From contig CM106585.1 in NCBI GenBank assembly GCA_048013815.1, positions 14,322,001 to 14,386,000 of the forward strand: DNA of 64,000 bases, read 5' to 3'. The notes below the pieces were generated by a model, which ran no database searches, was not told the origin of the DNA, and worked only from the letters and a program-made list of their open reading frames with translations. Positions 23,555-35,081 of this stretch are shown piece after piece. Source of the stretch: Setoptus koraiensis (lineage: Eukaryota > Arthropoda). The position numbers and the translations under genes were made by a program. How positions within the stretch are numbered: position 1 is the stretch's first letter; every line of letters begins with the position of its first letter.

Positions 23555-24762
23555 TCACTTGTGCCCACCAGGTGAGTGATTGGTGGTGATTGCGTTTGGC
23601 CCGTTGTTGGCGGCCGCCAGGGCCGCCGTATATAATTGATTGAACAATTGCTGTTGTTGCGTTGGTGAATTTAAATTGTTATTATTACTATTGGCCATCA
23701 CATAATTACTACTACTGCCACTGTTACTATTGCTAATAGCTTGCTGGTTGTTGGTTTGTTTGGCGGCATTCAACGGCATTACAACGGTATTACAACTGGA
23801 CTGGGGTGTGGCAGCGCCAATCAACGAATGGTGCTGCTGATGATACTGACTCTGTTGTAATTGGGCCGATGTAACGCTATTAATTAATTGTAAATTACTA
23901 TTGCTTAGTTGTTGTTGTTGTTGTTGCGGCTGGAGCTGCTGCTGTTGCAGCGGCCAGGGAGCCGGCGTTGTGGGCGCGCTCGCGTTGGGGCCCGTCGACA
24001 GCGATCTGTGCAAATGGACACAGGTCCACAATTGTTGCTGTTGCTGATTAACAATTCTGTGCCATATCCGGGTCTCCTCGCTTTGCTGTATCAATATCCT
24101 GTTAGTGGGCTTATCAACAGTTTGTGTCAATCTAATATAGGCTATGGAGGCCGCATCGTCAGACAGCAGATGCACAATGGGATTGAGCATGAGAGAAAAC
24201 TGATGCTGCTGCTGTTGTTGTTGTTGTTGTTGTTGTGATATATTGGACTGTTGTTGTTGTTGTTGCTGCTGATTTATGCTGGCCAGGGCCGTTGCGGCCG
24301 CCACCGCCGCCGCGGACACAATCTGTTGTTGTTGTTGCTTGTTGCTATCATTGCTGCTATTGTTACCTAATTGCTGCTGCTGCTGCTGGCTATTCTTATT
24401 CAACACTGTGTTTGTTGTTGTCCGCGTTGTGGCCGAATTGGGGCCGCCGGTGCCGCTGTTGCTGTTGTTGCCGGTGATGGCCACCACGGCCGCAACCGCG
24501 GCCGCCGTGGCCATGGCAACCAGGTGCTGCTGTTGTTCCTGTTGCTGGTGGCTTATGGTCAATTGTTGCTGTAACCTTTGTGTTTGGTCTAAATAGAACC
24601 TACGGTACTCTTGTGAATCAATCAAATTGCCTAAATTCTCTGGCTCAAACGAGGTCATTTGTGGGTCACAATAGCGCTGTATATAGGTGTCGTAGTCGCC
24701 ATTGTTCAGACAGTCAATCGCCTGCTCTGTCACCTTGATGATGTCCGCCTTTTTGGCCGCCA
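23555..24762 (-). CDS. CaMKII: CaMKII copy B exon 4: hub (association) domain with poly-Q insert
   Basis: The acceptor is CTGACAG and the exon opens TG GCG GCC, completing the codon left by exon 3 (K-V-A-A-K-K). Hub core part 1 is DIIKVTEQ to RRFYLDQ (about 438-492). A Gln-, Ala- and Asn-rich insert runs from about 494 to 620. Core part 2 covers [19 protein letters not shown] to WTCVHLHRS (about 622-687). A Gln/Asn/Ser-rich tail then ends at TGA. The glutamine runs use mixed CAA and CAG codons. The insert falls where copy A and the fruit-fly protein have only a short loop between the first helices and the ILNP strand. Confidence 0.9.
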
Positions 24763-27700
24763 CTGTCAGTGTCAGTGCATTGGGTGCACATGGCACGGGA
24801 TTGTAAAATGAACGTAATTAATTAAACATTTGATTAAACATTGGCCACATACGCATGCGCGATGCGTACACAATCATCGGCAAATTATATGCAAATTAGA
24901 TTAGCGAGCTAGTAAATTAAATTAATTGAATATTTGCATTTAAGTAGACGAGGCATTTCAAACGAACAATCTGCCATATATTGGCTGTCAAATTTTAGTT
25001 GGTGGCGCCAACACAGGGGGCGCCCAAGTTTATTAGCGGTTTATTTACTATTGTTGTCAATTATACATTTTATAACTCAGTTATCAGTTACACACTCACA
25101 ACTTGTCGCACTGGCTGCAGCGTCGGCCAAACTCGAGCCAACTGACCGTCCCACAAGCCGAGCCACGAACTAGCCGATAACAGGTGAATGGGGGCCGGCG
25201 GGTGGTCATGCGATGAGGGGCAACTCGTTTTTGAGTGCTCTCCTCGGGTATGTGGAGAGAGTGTGTGCAATGCAAATATTGATTGTGGTGTGTCCGACGA
25301 CGCAAGTGAGCCATCGCAGGGACAGCAACCAATCATCAGTTTGTCATCATTATCAAGTGCGTATCGGCGCCATAATTGAATTATCGGCCGTAATGCAACC
25401 GACGATAATGTATAAACAACACACGCCGGCCAGTGGATGCGCCTGCATGGGCCCGGGCGTGCGGGCCCCGCTCAAGGAGGCGCCGACAAATACTGGAGGC
25501 TCGCGAATGGCGAGTGCATGCGAATAATTGGATCAAATAAAGGCCACAGACAATGGCAGAGACGATCGCGCCAGCGGCCAGACTGAAAATTGGCGACAAT
25601 GTTTATCTTGGCCTCTATGTACCTGTTATCTTGGCGTCTAGGCTGGCCGGCCGGCCGACCGACCGGATGGCCGGTCCGCTGACTGGCGAGCAGGCCGAGC
25701 ATAACCGGGCATAACCGGGCATAACCGGTATAACTGGTGGGCGAGTGAGGGCGGTCGCTCGGTGCGGCCGGCCTCAGTTTTGGCGCGCGCGCGTTATCAG
25801 CTTGTCTGCAGGCTCTCGAGACAGTGCACCCAGTTTGGCGGGTCTAGCGGGTGAATGATATGACGAAACGGATGTTGTCGTCGCTCGGATTGCGATTGCC
25901 AGAATTGCAATTCAATTCAATTCTGGTCTCGGTTTCGGTTTGTTTGTTGTCGTTTGCGCGCGCTGCTCAGTGGAGCGATTTGCCACGTTTGTGCCGTCGT
26001 TTGTTGCACTAAGCTCGGTGGTGTGGCACGTTGCACGTGCTGCCAGCTTGTCATGTTTGCCTACGTTTGCCGTTATGTTTTTGTCGTTGGCACGAGCTGT
26101 GGCTGGCGCGAGCTTTCGCAAGCGCGCGCGCGCGCTGACAATATTGTGCTGCGGCGCCCCCGCATGCGGCACGCTTGCCTTGGCGCCAACAAATCGGCCG
26201 CCGCCGCCGCCCGTGGGTATCTGTGGGCCGTCAATGGCCAGCATGAGGCCTTGGTGCTTGGTGCGACCGTACCCCGGGTACAGTAATTCAGTTGAGCCCA
26301 TTACCGCAATCTGCCCACTGGAGCGGTGTGTCGCGTTTGTTGCTAGTTGTGTGTGTGTGTCTGGCGGTATCGTGACACTTGCAGGTTAGCGGCGGCAAAC
26401 AACTTGCGACCATTAGCAGTGGCTAGCGGCAAATCTGATTAAATCGATCAGATCGATTTATCCAGCCATTCGAGACGATGCTTATAATGACGGCACCAAT
26501 GGGCCGGCTTTATAATGATATCAATTGTGCGCGCTTGTATCAATCGATGCGCGTCTCGAGATAAAAACGAAATGCGCGCCAATAGGTTAACACTTGCCAG
26601 CAGACTCTGTCGAACAGAGCGAGCTTGCCAGCAGACTCTGTCGAACAGAGCGAGTGAGATGTGAATACGGCGATAAATATCAATTTAATTTGATCCGATC
26701 CGATTCCATCCGATCGGGGCCCATCCGATCCCATCTGATCCCATCGGCCGCGATCGGATCGGATCAATTCGAGACCAGATGAGCGGACGGGCACAAGATG
26801 AGACGGCACGAGATCGAGCGACGCGTCAAGCCCGACGCCGCTGAACAGTTGTCGCGATCACTGTCGGCCGACTGGCTTTTTATGCCCGATGATCTTGATC
26901 CGTTGTGTTTGCAAATGTACGCGCCCGTTGCCGGGATGCGGCCCGAGCCAAGGCCGGCCCGAGCGACGGCCGGCCCGAGCAACGGGCTAATTATACACGT
27001 GATTCGCGCGCTGCTTGCTGCTCCAGATCACAGCGGCGACAAGCGGTGCGTGCCAATATAATTGAACAGCATCTCTAACAGGCGCCCCAATGTCCGCTTG
27101 CCAATTACAGGCGCAGTGGCTCGCTCGTGGTGGGCGCCGCAAGAAGAAAAAAAAAACAGAAATCTATCAAGCATGGACAGCTTACAGCGGCGCACCAGCG
27201 AGCTAATGCGACTCGTCTGACAATGCTGCCCGATCAAACAACAAACAATAATGCAGAGAACAGAGAAGCGCCAGAGGATAAAATCAATCAGCCTCCGAGA
27301 CGCTGGCTTGCGGCTCGCGCCAATCAGCTGACGATTGTTGTCATGATTGTTGCGACCACGATTGTTGGCATGATAGTCGTGTCGTGTTGCGCTGTTGCCG
27401 ACATTGGCAACACCAACACTTTGGACACTGGCCAGTTTGGCCGATAATTGGCCGCAATGAGCGTCGCTGGCGTTGCACAGCACGCAACCACTATCGCACA
27501 GTAGCGGCGTCAGTCGCACCGGGTATCATTGTCGGCGATCATTGTCGGCGATCATTGTCGGCGATATATCAGAGATAAATAGAAACAGAAACGATCTCGA
27601 GAGGCGCCACGGAAAGCGGAGTGAAATTGCCAAAAAGTGTCCGTCGCCGCTGTCAATGATAGCATTGATTGGTAGCAGATTAGTCAGTTGCCCGACATGC

Positions 27701-30700
27701 CAAATGCGCCAAATATGTCAAATGCGCCAAATATGTCAAATGTGCCGAATATGTCAAATGTGCCAAGCAAGCCAAACAAGCCAAATGTGCCAAACGAGAC
27801 TCACCTTTTCGCGCCAGCTGACTCTGGTTGGCGGAAGTGGCCGGCACTGTTGTCGCCTGGCTAGCCAGCTGATGCTGATGGTGCTGCTGTTGTTGCGCAA
27901 TGGTATGTTGAGTTCCCGTAGAGCCAACAACATTCACTAATGATGTTGCATTCATTGATGACGCAACAACAGTGGGTGATGCGCTTGCCAGTGCCATGGC
28001 GGCGCCCGTTGTGTCCAATGGATCGTTTTCCTCAATTGTTGTGGTGGCGCTACCGTCGGAGCTCTCTTTCAATGTTACAGGTGACGCTTGCATTATAACG
28101 GTGTCCTCTTTGTTTTTGGCCATCATCGAGCGACCTGTATAGAGATGTATGTACGATAGATATTTATGTATATGATGCATAGGTAAGATATGCCAGGCAC
28201 AGGGCCCCACATTGGCGCAATACGCGCGTGTATATGCACGTGCAGCACGTTGCGTACACGTGGTGGCAGCACAGTGCGCGGTTGTGTACAGGTGAGTGTC
28301 GCATAGCGACATGGCAAAATAAAATGAATTTTATATATTACATAATAATTGTTTGCGTCACACAATCAAGCGTCAGTCGAGTTGGACGACGAGCGAGAGC
28401 GGTCGCAATTATTAGCGCAATGTTGTCGCAATGTTGTCGCAACGTTGTCGCAACATTATCGCAGTGGTCATTTAATCCAGCGATGGCGTCCAGCGATTGC
28501 GTTGCGTCGGTGTGTTGTGCAGCGCAGTTGTTGTGTGGTGCAGTTGTTGTGCGGCATTGTGCAGTGTTATGTAATGTTGTCAAGTGCCAAGGCAGCGGCG
28601 GTCAGCCAGCGCAAAACGAAAATAGGCCAACGCAATGCCCAATCGAGATTTAAACAGATGAGCGATGTTTGCGTTGCGTTTTGGTTTGTCGTAGAGGTCG
28701 CAAGTTGTTGTGTTGCGCGTTGTTCACAGTGTAACCAGCATCAATTAGGTGGAGTGAATGTTGTTGTTGTTGTTGTTTTTAGATCAGCACATGATTGATT
28801 ATTTGTGTGCGGTTGTAACGACACATTGATCAAAGAACACCAACCATGAATGACGTAACCACACAACGCACACACGCACACATACAAATGAGTGATAGAG
28901 CAGTTCATCGTGAGATTAGATAGCCGAGGGGGCACCAATTAAAGCGATTGTGTTGCAATTGATTGTGTTTAATCCGATGGGTCGATCCGTTAGATCCGTT
29001 GGGTCCGTTGGGTCCGTTGGTTGCGTTGGGTTTGTTAGTTGCGACAGACGATGGTCGAAGCGCCGATCATGCAACAGCCACAGCGGATAATGATAATGCA
29101 GCGCAAATTGCATTTGGGCAGCATATGTGCGGCACAGTGAGAGCGGCACAGTGATAGTAAAAGTGGGAGAAACAAACAAAGAATTGTGGTCAGTTTTGTT
29201 TACATTGGTCATCTTGGCCCGTGCTACCTGTGCCCGAAAGTGCGCACAGATGAGGTCGTAATGAGCACAGATGCAGTCATAATGAGCACAGATGCAGTCA
29301 TAATGAGCACAGTTGTGCCAAATTAGTTGGCGATAGTTAGTGCTCGTGAATTATCTAATAAATCTTGAGTTGTGTCCGCAATGGTATCCGCATGCAATCA
29401 ATCCGTATCAATTCGTGCACAATACACATTACGCAACGTATATGCGCAATGTATGTACGCAATATATACGCATTATATACGCAATGTGTTTTGGTATTAT
29501 GTAACACCATGTTATCATATTTCATCATCATGGTCATGATGAGTTTACACAGTGTTTGTTTATAACGTAGCGTACACGGCCAATATAGGCTGCAATGGCG
29601 ATACAAAGTGTGTGTGATATATGCGCGGATAAGATAAGCAATGATGATACCTAGTGATAATAATAACAACATTGAGACAAGTGCCTCTGACACACACCCC
29701 GTTCAGGTAGCTGCAATATAAAGGTAATGTAATATCCGAAGCAACAGCATCTAATTCAATCTTAATTATTATCATTATCGGACAGGTGAGCAAGGTGAGC
29801 GGGGGCCGGCCGAGACATATGGGCGCGGGTACATATGGCCGGTAACGGGCACAGAGTGGCAAGTGACGAGCGGAGGTGATGATCAATAATTGATGATTAT
29901 CGCCTTGCCAGTGTCATTAGTTTAGTAACTAAAGTTTAGTTCATTTGTTGGCCGGCAGTGGGGCAACATCACTATATACTTTTGCTTTGTGATTTTGTTT
30001 TGTTTTGTTTTGTTATTTTGGGCCCGCTTGGGCCAGTTAGCAAGTGAGGCCCACAGTGAGGCTAATGAACTTGCAACTCTCCGGCAAGCATGCACCAGCA
30101 ACTGATAATTAAGATTGACTGCCGCTCGCTATTCACACTGACACGTATGCGCTACATAATATATTCATAAATTTCGTTTCATCGACCAGTGTTTGTGTTA
30201 ATACAGTATTAATGGTTATTCAATGGCATCATCCGGCGACAGCCATGTTATGTCACACACACAAACACATGCGCTGGTTATAGTTGGCTGGACATGTAAT
30301 AGTGACACAGATAGCTGCGCCATCTATATCACTATTAGAGGCCCGTAATAGTTTACTAATTTACAAACGCGCGACAAACGCGTTACGTAACACACTGCCA
30401 GACCGCTGCGCACCGCTGTGGACCGCTGTAGACTGGGCTGCTATCCGGCCGCCTACCACGAATAACGTACGCATACGGGCGGCCATTGTCCGCGCGTTGC
30501 CCGCGCGTTATCCGTGCCTTTTAGCCGTGCAGTTGTACCCGCAAATGTGCGCCCGCGTCAGTTGTCCGCGCGCCATGGCTGCACGGACAACTGGACATTA
30601 GCCCTTGTATAATAGGCTATCGCGAGGGTGCGTGCCTATGGCCAGTGTCATAAATTAGTGGCTCTCGACGCGACTCGCCAGTGAAAAGCTCGACACGAGT

Positions 30701-33700
30701 GCCAGTAATCAGCTTTATATTAAATAAATAAAGCGCCTTCTGTTCGTGTCTATTCCATTGTGGGCCCCCTCTTTCGAGGCTCGTGCGCGGCCCGCTGGCG
30801 GCTCGTTCGGCGGCTCGTTCTCGCGAAGGCTCGCTCGTGCGCCAGTCGGCTCGTGGCGCGCTCGGCCGCCAGTGGCTCGTGGCGCGCTCGGCCGGCCACT
30901 CGAGCCTCGTACCTGGCCGAACCTGTACGCCGGGCACAACAACAACAAGCGACACACACTAGCAGGCACACACACTAATAGTCTAGTTAGTGGGCCACGT
31001 ACAAATTGCACTGAAATGTGTGTTGCACGTGCCGGTGCGTATCATCGGCGGGCATCGCTTCCATAACGAAAATATTGTTGAGTGGCGCCGTCTAGATGGG
31101 CCCCCATAAAACTAATAGTGGTGCGTGTGGAGTGGTCGTTACCGGCCAGCACTTAACTGTTGACCGTTTCACGGACCCCATTGTGTGCGGGCGCCCGAGA
31201 GAGCGGCCCGAATAAACAGACTGGCCAAGATGATGAAATCTCTGCTCTTTGTTGTCGCTGTTGTCGGCGTTGTCGGCCTCGTTGCAGTTGTAAAATATAT
31301 CTGCTGCTCTCGGCATACAATAATGACCCAAGTGAGCCCCAAAGTGTGTCCCACTCTAAACATCATCTCACATCGGTGGATATGAGAGCCTCCAATTCGC
31401 AGATAATGTCGACATAATTAGACTACTGCGTCACTTGGCCGGCCAGATGGAACCACCGCCGGCCAGCGCCCGCAGTTACCTAATGAGACGCCTGGCGGCC
31501 GTGGCACGAGTGCCATAACAACTCCATTACACTTGCTCTACATCATACAAAATTGTGCATGCTGTAACTCAACATTTGGCCGCCACTCGTCGCAATTTAT
31601 GGCCAGCGGCGCACACTGGCGGCCGGCGCCACTGCCGCTGCTCAATCACTGGCGCTCCCAGCCAACAATCACTGGCGCACCGCTAATCGCCGCCGCTATC
31701 TGTCGCCAATCCATCGATGCGCCATTAGATTGGGGCCCATTGCGCACAACAAGATATCGCCGTGCTACTTCGTGCCATCATCTCACGGCCAAGATCTTGA
31801 TATCTTGTGCGCAACGGGCCCCAATTCTCGGACACAACATTCGGACCCAACTCTCACAACAATATTGCCCAACTCTCACAACAATATCGCCCGATTCTCG
31901 AGCACAACATTGCCCAATTTTAAGACGCAATATGTCGTTACAGGGCGACACGGGCGGCCGCCAAGTCGGCGCAGATACGCGACCATTGGTCTCACACTGC
32001 AACACTCACAGGCGAGGCCCCCTCCCTTTCGCGGCGGCCAGCGGGGATATTTTATGGCGAAGCCCCACTTTGCATAAGCTACTCAATTAGCGTGTGGGTG
32101 TGTGTGGCGATAAAAATGACCGCTCTTATATTTTATTTTTATGGCTCGCCACACACACACACAGACACGGCCGCTTGTTAGTGTCTTATTATTGGGGCCC
32201 CTTGTTGTTGCCAGCTCATGTGTGTGCCGCCAGCTACATAATAATAATGCCGAATAGCCCTGACACGAGATAGATGTCGCTGGCATTTCATACATCACCA
32301 AAATGGGTAATTGATGACATAAGAGCGCCGCCGAGCCGGCCCAATGGCGACAGTTATAACTGACCGTTATTTGAGTAACGAGCCAACCGCGGGGCCCCCA
32401 TTGTGGCTGTGCGCGGTGTGTGTTAACTCGTCCTTGCCGGCGATTCTTTTGCCTCGTTGCCTCGTTGCCTCGTTGCCTCGTTGCATCTCCGTCTCGCCGG
32501 CTCGCCGTCCGCCGTCCGCCGGCTCGCTGGCCCGTGTTGCCGAGGCCAATTGCGATTGCAATTGCAACCAACAATTATTTTTCGCGCCATTCTCCTGAAT
32601 GAATAGCCTGATTCATTATAATTCGGGCTAATATGCGGCTGCGAATTTCTCTAAAGTCTCCTGTCATTAATCTAGGCCGACCTCTCTCTTTCTATCGCTT
32701 GCTTGTTATTTTTGGGCCCCTACTATATACGGCCATTACTATATCTGCGGTGGCGGCGGCGGCGGCGGCGGCGGCGGCAACAATTAGCGATCAGTAATTG
32801 TTTCCACTTTGGCCAGCCGGCCGGTTGGCGGCCTCGTTGATGGCGCAGCAACAGTAACTAAAGGCGCCCGAAAACACCATTAGCGCCTAATAGATCCGCC
32901 ACACCGGACTGGCGGCGCTGGTCGCAACCAGTTAAATGATGAATGTATTGTCGGAGTGTCGGTGCGATTATGTTGTACGATTATATCATACGATTACATC
33001 ATACGGTTTTATCATGCGATTATATCATACGGTTATATCATACACGATTATGTAATACGATTACATTATACTATTTTATCATGCACGAGCACACGATAAA
33101 ATAATATACGTACCGTATATGATAAACGGTATGCCATGCACGGTGTATTGCACTTTTTAATGGGGGCGCCACCAACGTGAGGCCCGTGTTGGCGCACTTG
33201 TGCCAAGCTACAGCTGTTGTGCAATGTACGCTAAATTGTACAGATGTTTTGATAATAACAGCAACGGGGCACGATGTAATTATTTTATCAATTACATAAT
33301 GATAAACTAGCACCACTGTCATGCAGATGAGATATAGCCCTGGCCATACGACTCATAAATATGGCTCGCGATGCAAGCGAACTCATGAATACACTTATAG
33401 ACTGCAGCTATATTATTATGTTATTATAGTGTGCCTCGCCAGCCAGCACAATATCCACTCAAGCAATCCCGATATCCAGCCCAATATCCACTGGATGTTC
33501 GGCTGGATGTTCGGCTGGATGTTCGGCTGGATGTTCGGCTAGATATTCGGCTGGATATCGGGATTTAGTGAGGCCTGACGTGATGTACGATGACGCAATA
33601 TACCAACAGCAATGCAGCAATAGAGGCATGGGGCCGGCCGGCCGACAACAAAACGATCGGCTGCCAACGAGTGGCATGCCGGCATTCAATTGTCGATGGC

Positions 33701-35044
33701 AGCCATGCAGTTGGCTCAGCAACCGGCCCCCACTGGCAATTGAAACGCATCTCGCCAAATGCGCGAGATGCGTTTCAATTGCATCGCCATCAATTGATCG
33801 GCTCCACTGGACAAAATGATGGTATTTGGTTTGTACGTGTTTGTGCGGCGGCGGCGGCGCCACGAGCAGAGGAATCACAGTTGTCAGTGGCGAAAATCAA
33901 TCATGGTTCGCTCAAGCATGAAGCTATTTATTATGGGGCCCCGCCATTGTAAACTCTCTATTATCCGCACAGCACACAACATGGCAGAGCACAGCGCAAC
34001 ACGGCACAATACGGCAGAGCAGGGCACAACCAATAATCTATTAGGTGGCAAACAGACGCAATGTAATATGGTGGCCAATATCGCCAACCATTGCCAGTGT
34101 TTGGCCCCATTCGCTGGCGCGTGCTACAGCAACGCGATTTGCAGCGATTTATTTATATTTAAATGGCCACGTTGTGTGTTGTCCGCGCATAATGATGTAT
34201 GGGGGGGGGGGCGGTGGCGAGAGGGGCAGTTGGACGAGCTCGACAAATAGATCCCAGTCAATGGCCACTTTTCGGCCTATTAGCGGGGCCCGACGATATT
34301 AACGAAGGTCGGTCGGGCCCGCATTACACAGTGAGCTGACTGTTAACCGGCGGCCACGTTGAGCACCCACACAGAACCGTGGCGACTTTGTTTGCCGTTT
34401 GCACCGCCAGGGGAATACAGTCACAATTGAATATCACTGTGAGTCCCTGATATTCATTCAGTGATATATATATATTCAGCTGAACTAAACGACAGTTAGC
34501 TGTTAGCTGAATATATCACTGTGAGAGCATGATGACGTAACAACGTATCAGCCGATGAAGAGCCGATAAAAAGCAGTTGATGTTGTTTTTTTTTTTTTCG
34601 TTCTGCTGCTGCTGCTGCAACAAGTCTGACAGCGGTTGGCTAGGCGGCCCATGAGAGGATGCACACAGTCGTTACCGGCCGGATGAGGCCATTCTGACAG
34701 ACAGGGGGCGCTTTCGGGTTCATGCCAACAGCCGAGAGCCAGCGGCCGAGGGTGCAGCCAACTGGCAGCAAGCTGCTGTCTGTGTGATTTTGGCCAATTA
34801 GATGAGAGTGACTGGCACTAGAGGCTTGCAAATGGCGATGAGATGAACTGAATTATAATTAGGCCGGCGCTGTTTTTGTTGTTGTTAGCCGGTAATCAAA
34901 AGAGTGAAAAGAATGCGCGCCAGCATTTCTAAACATACTCGCTCGTTCGCTCAACTAGACAGGCTGCCGGCATATTTAGGTTGCGTCATCGTTTTGGTTC
35001 GTGCAAAGCTCGCCGCAACATAACAAAAAACGGCAACAACAACG

Positions 35045-35081
<37 letters not shown>

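Larger units (their letters stand above)
24763..27804 (-). other. CaMKII copy B intron 3
   Basis: A 3.0-kb GC-rich intron with no coding frame I can support. It holds a 31-bp exact tandem duplication at 26593-26654, clustered GATC words near 26695-26765 and a degenerate repeat next to the donor. Confidence 0.7.

Noticed and set aside
29242-29313. CRISPR-like periodicity
   Set aside because: The units are directly adjacent with no unique spacers, in eukaryotic DNA, so this is a plain tandem repeat.
31533-32090. 185-codon plus-strand frame
   Set aside because: It runs through an imperfect inverted repeat and short tandem repeats. No domain and no splice context.
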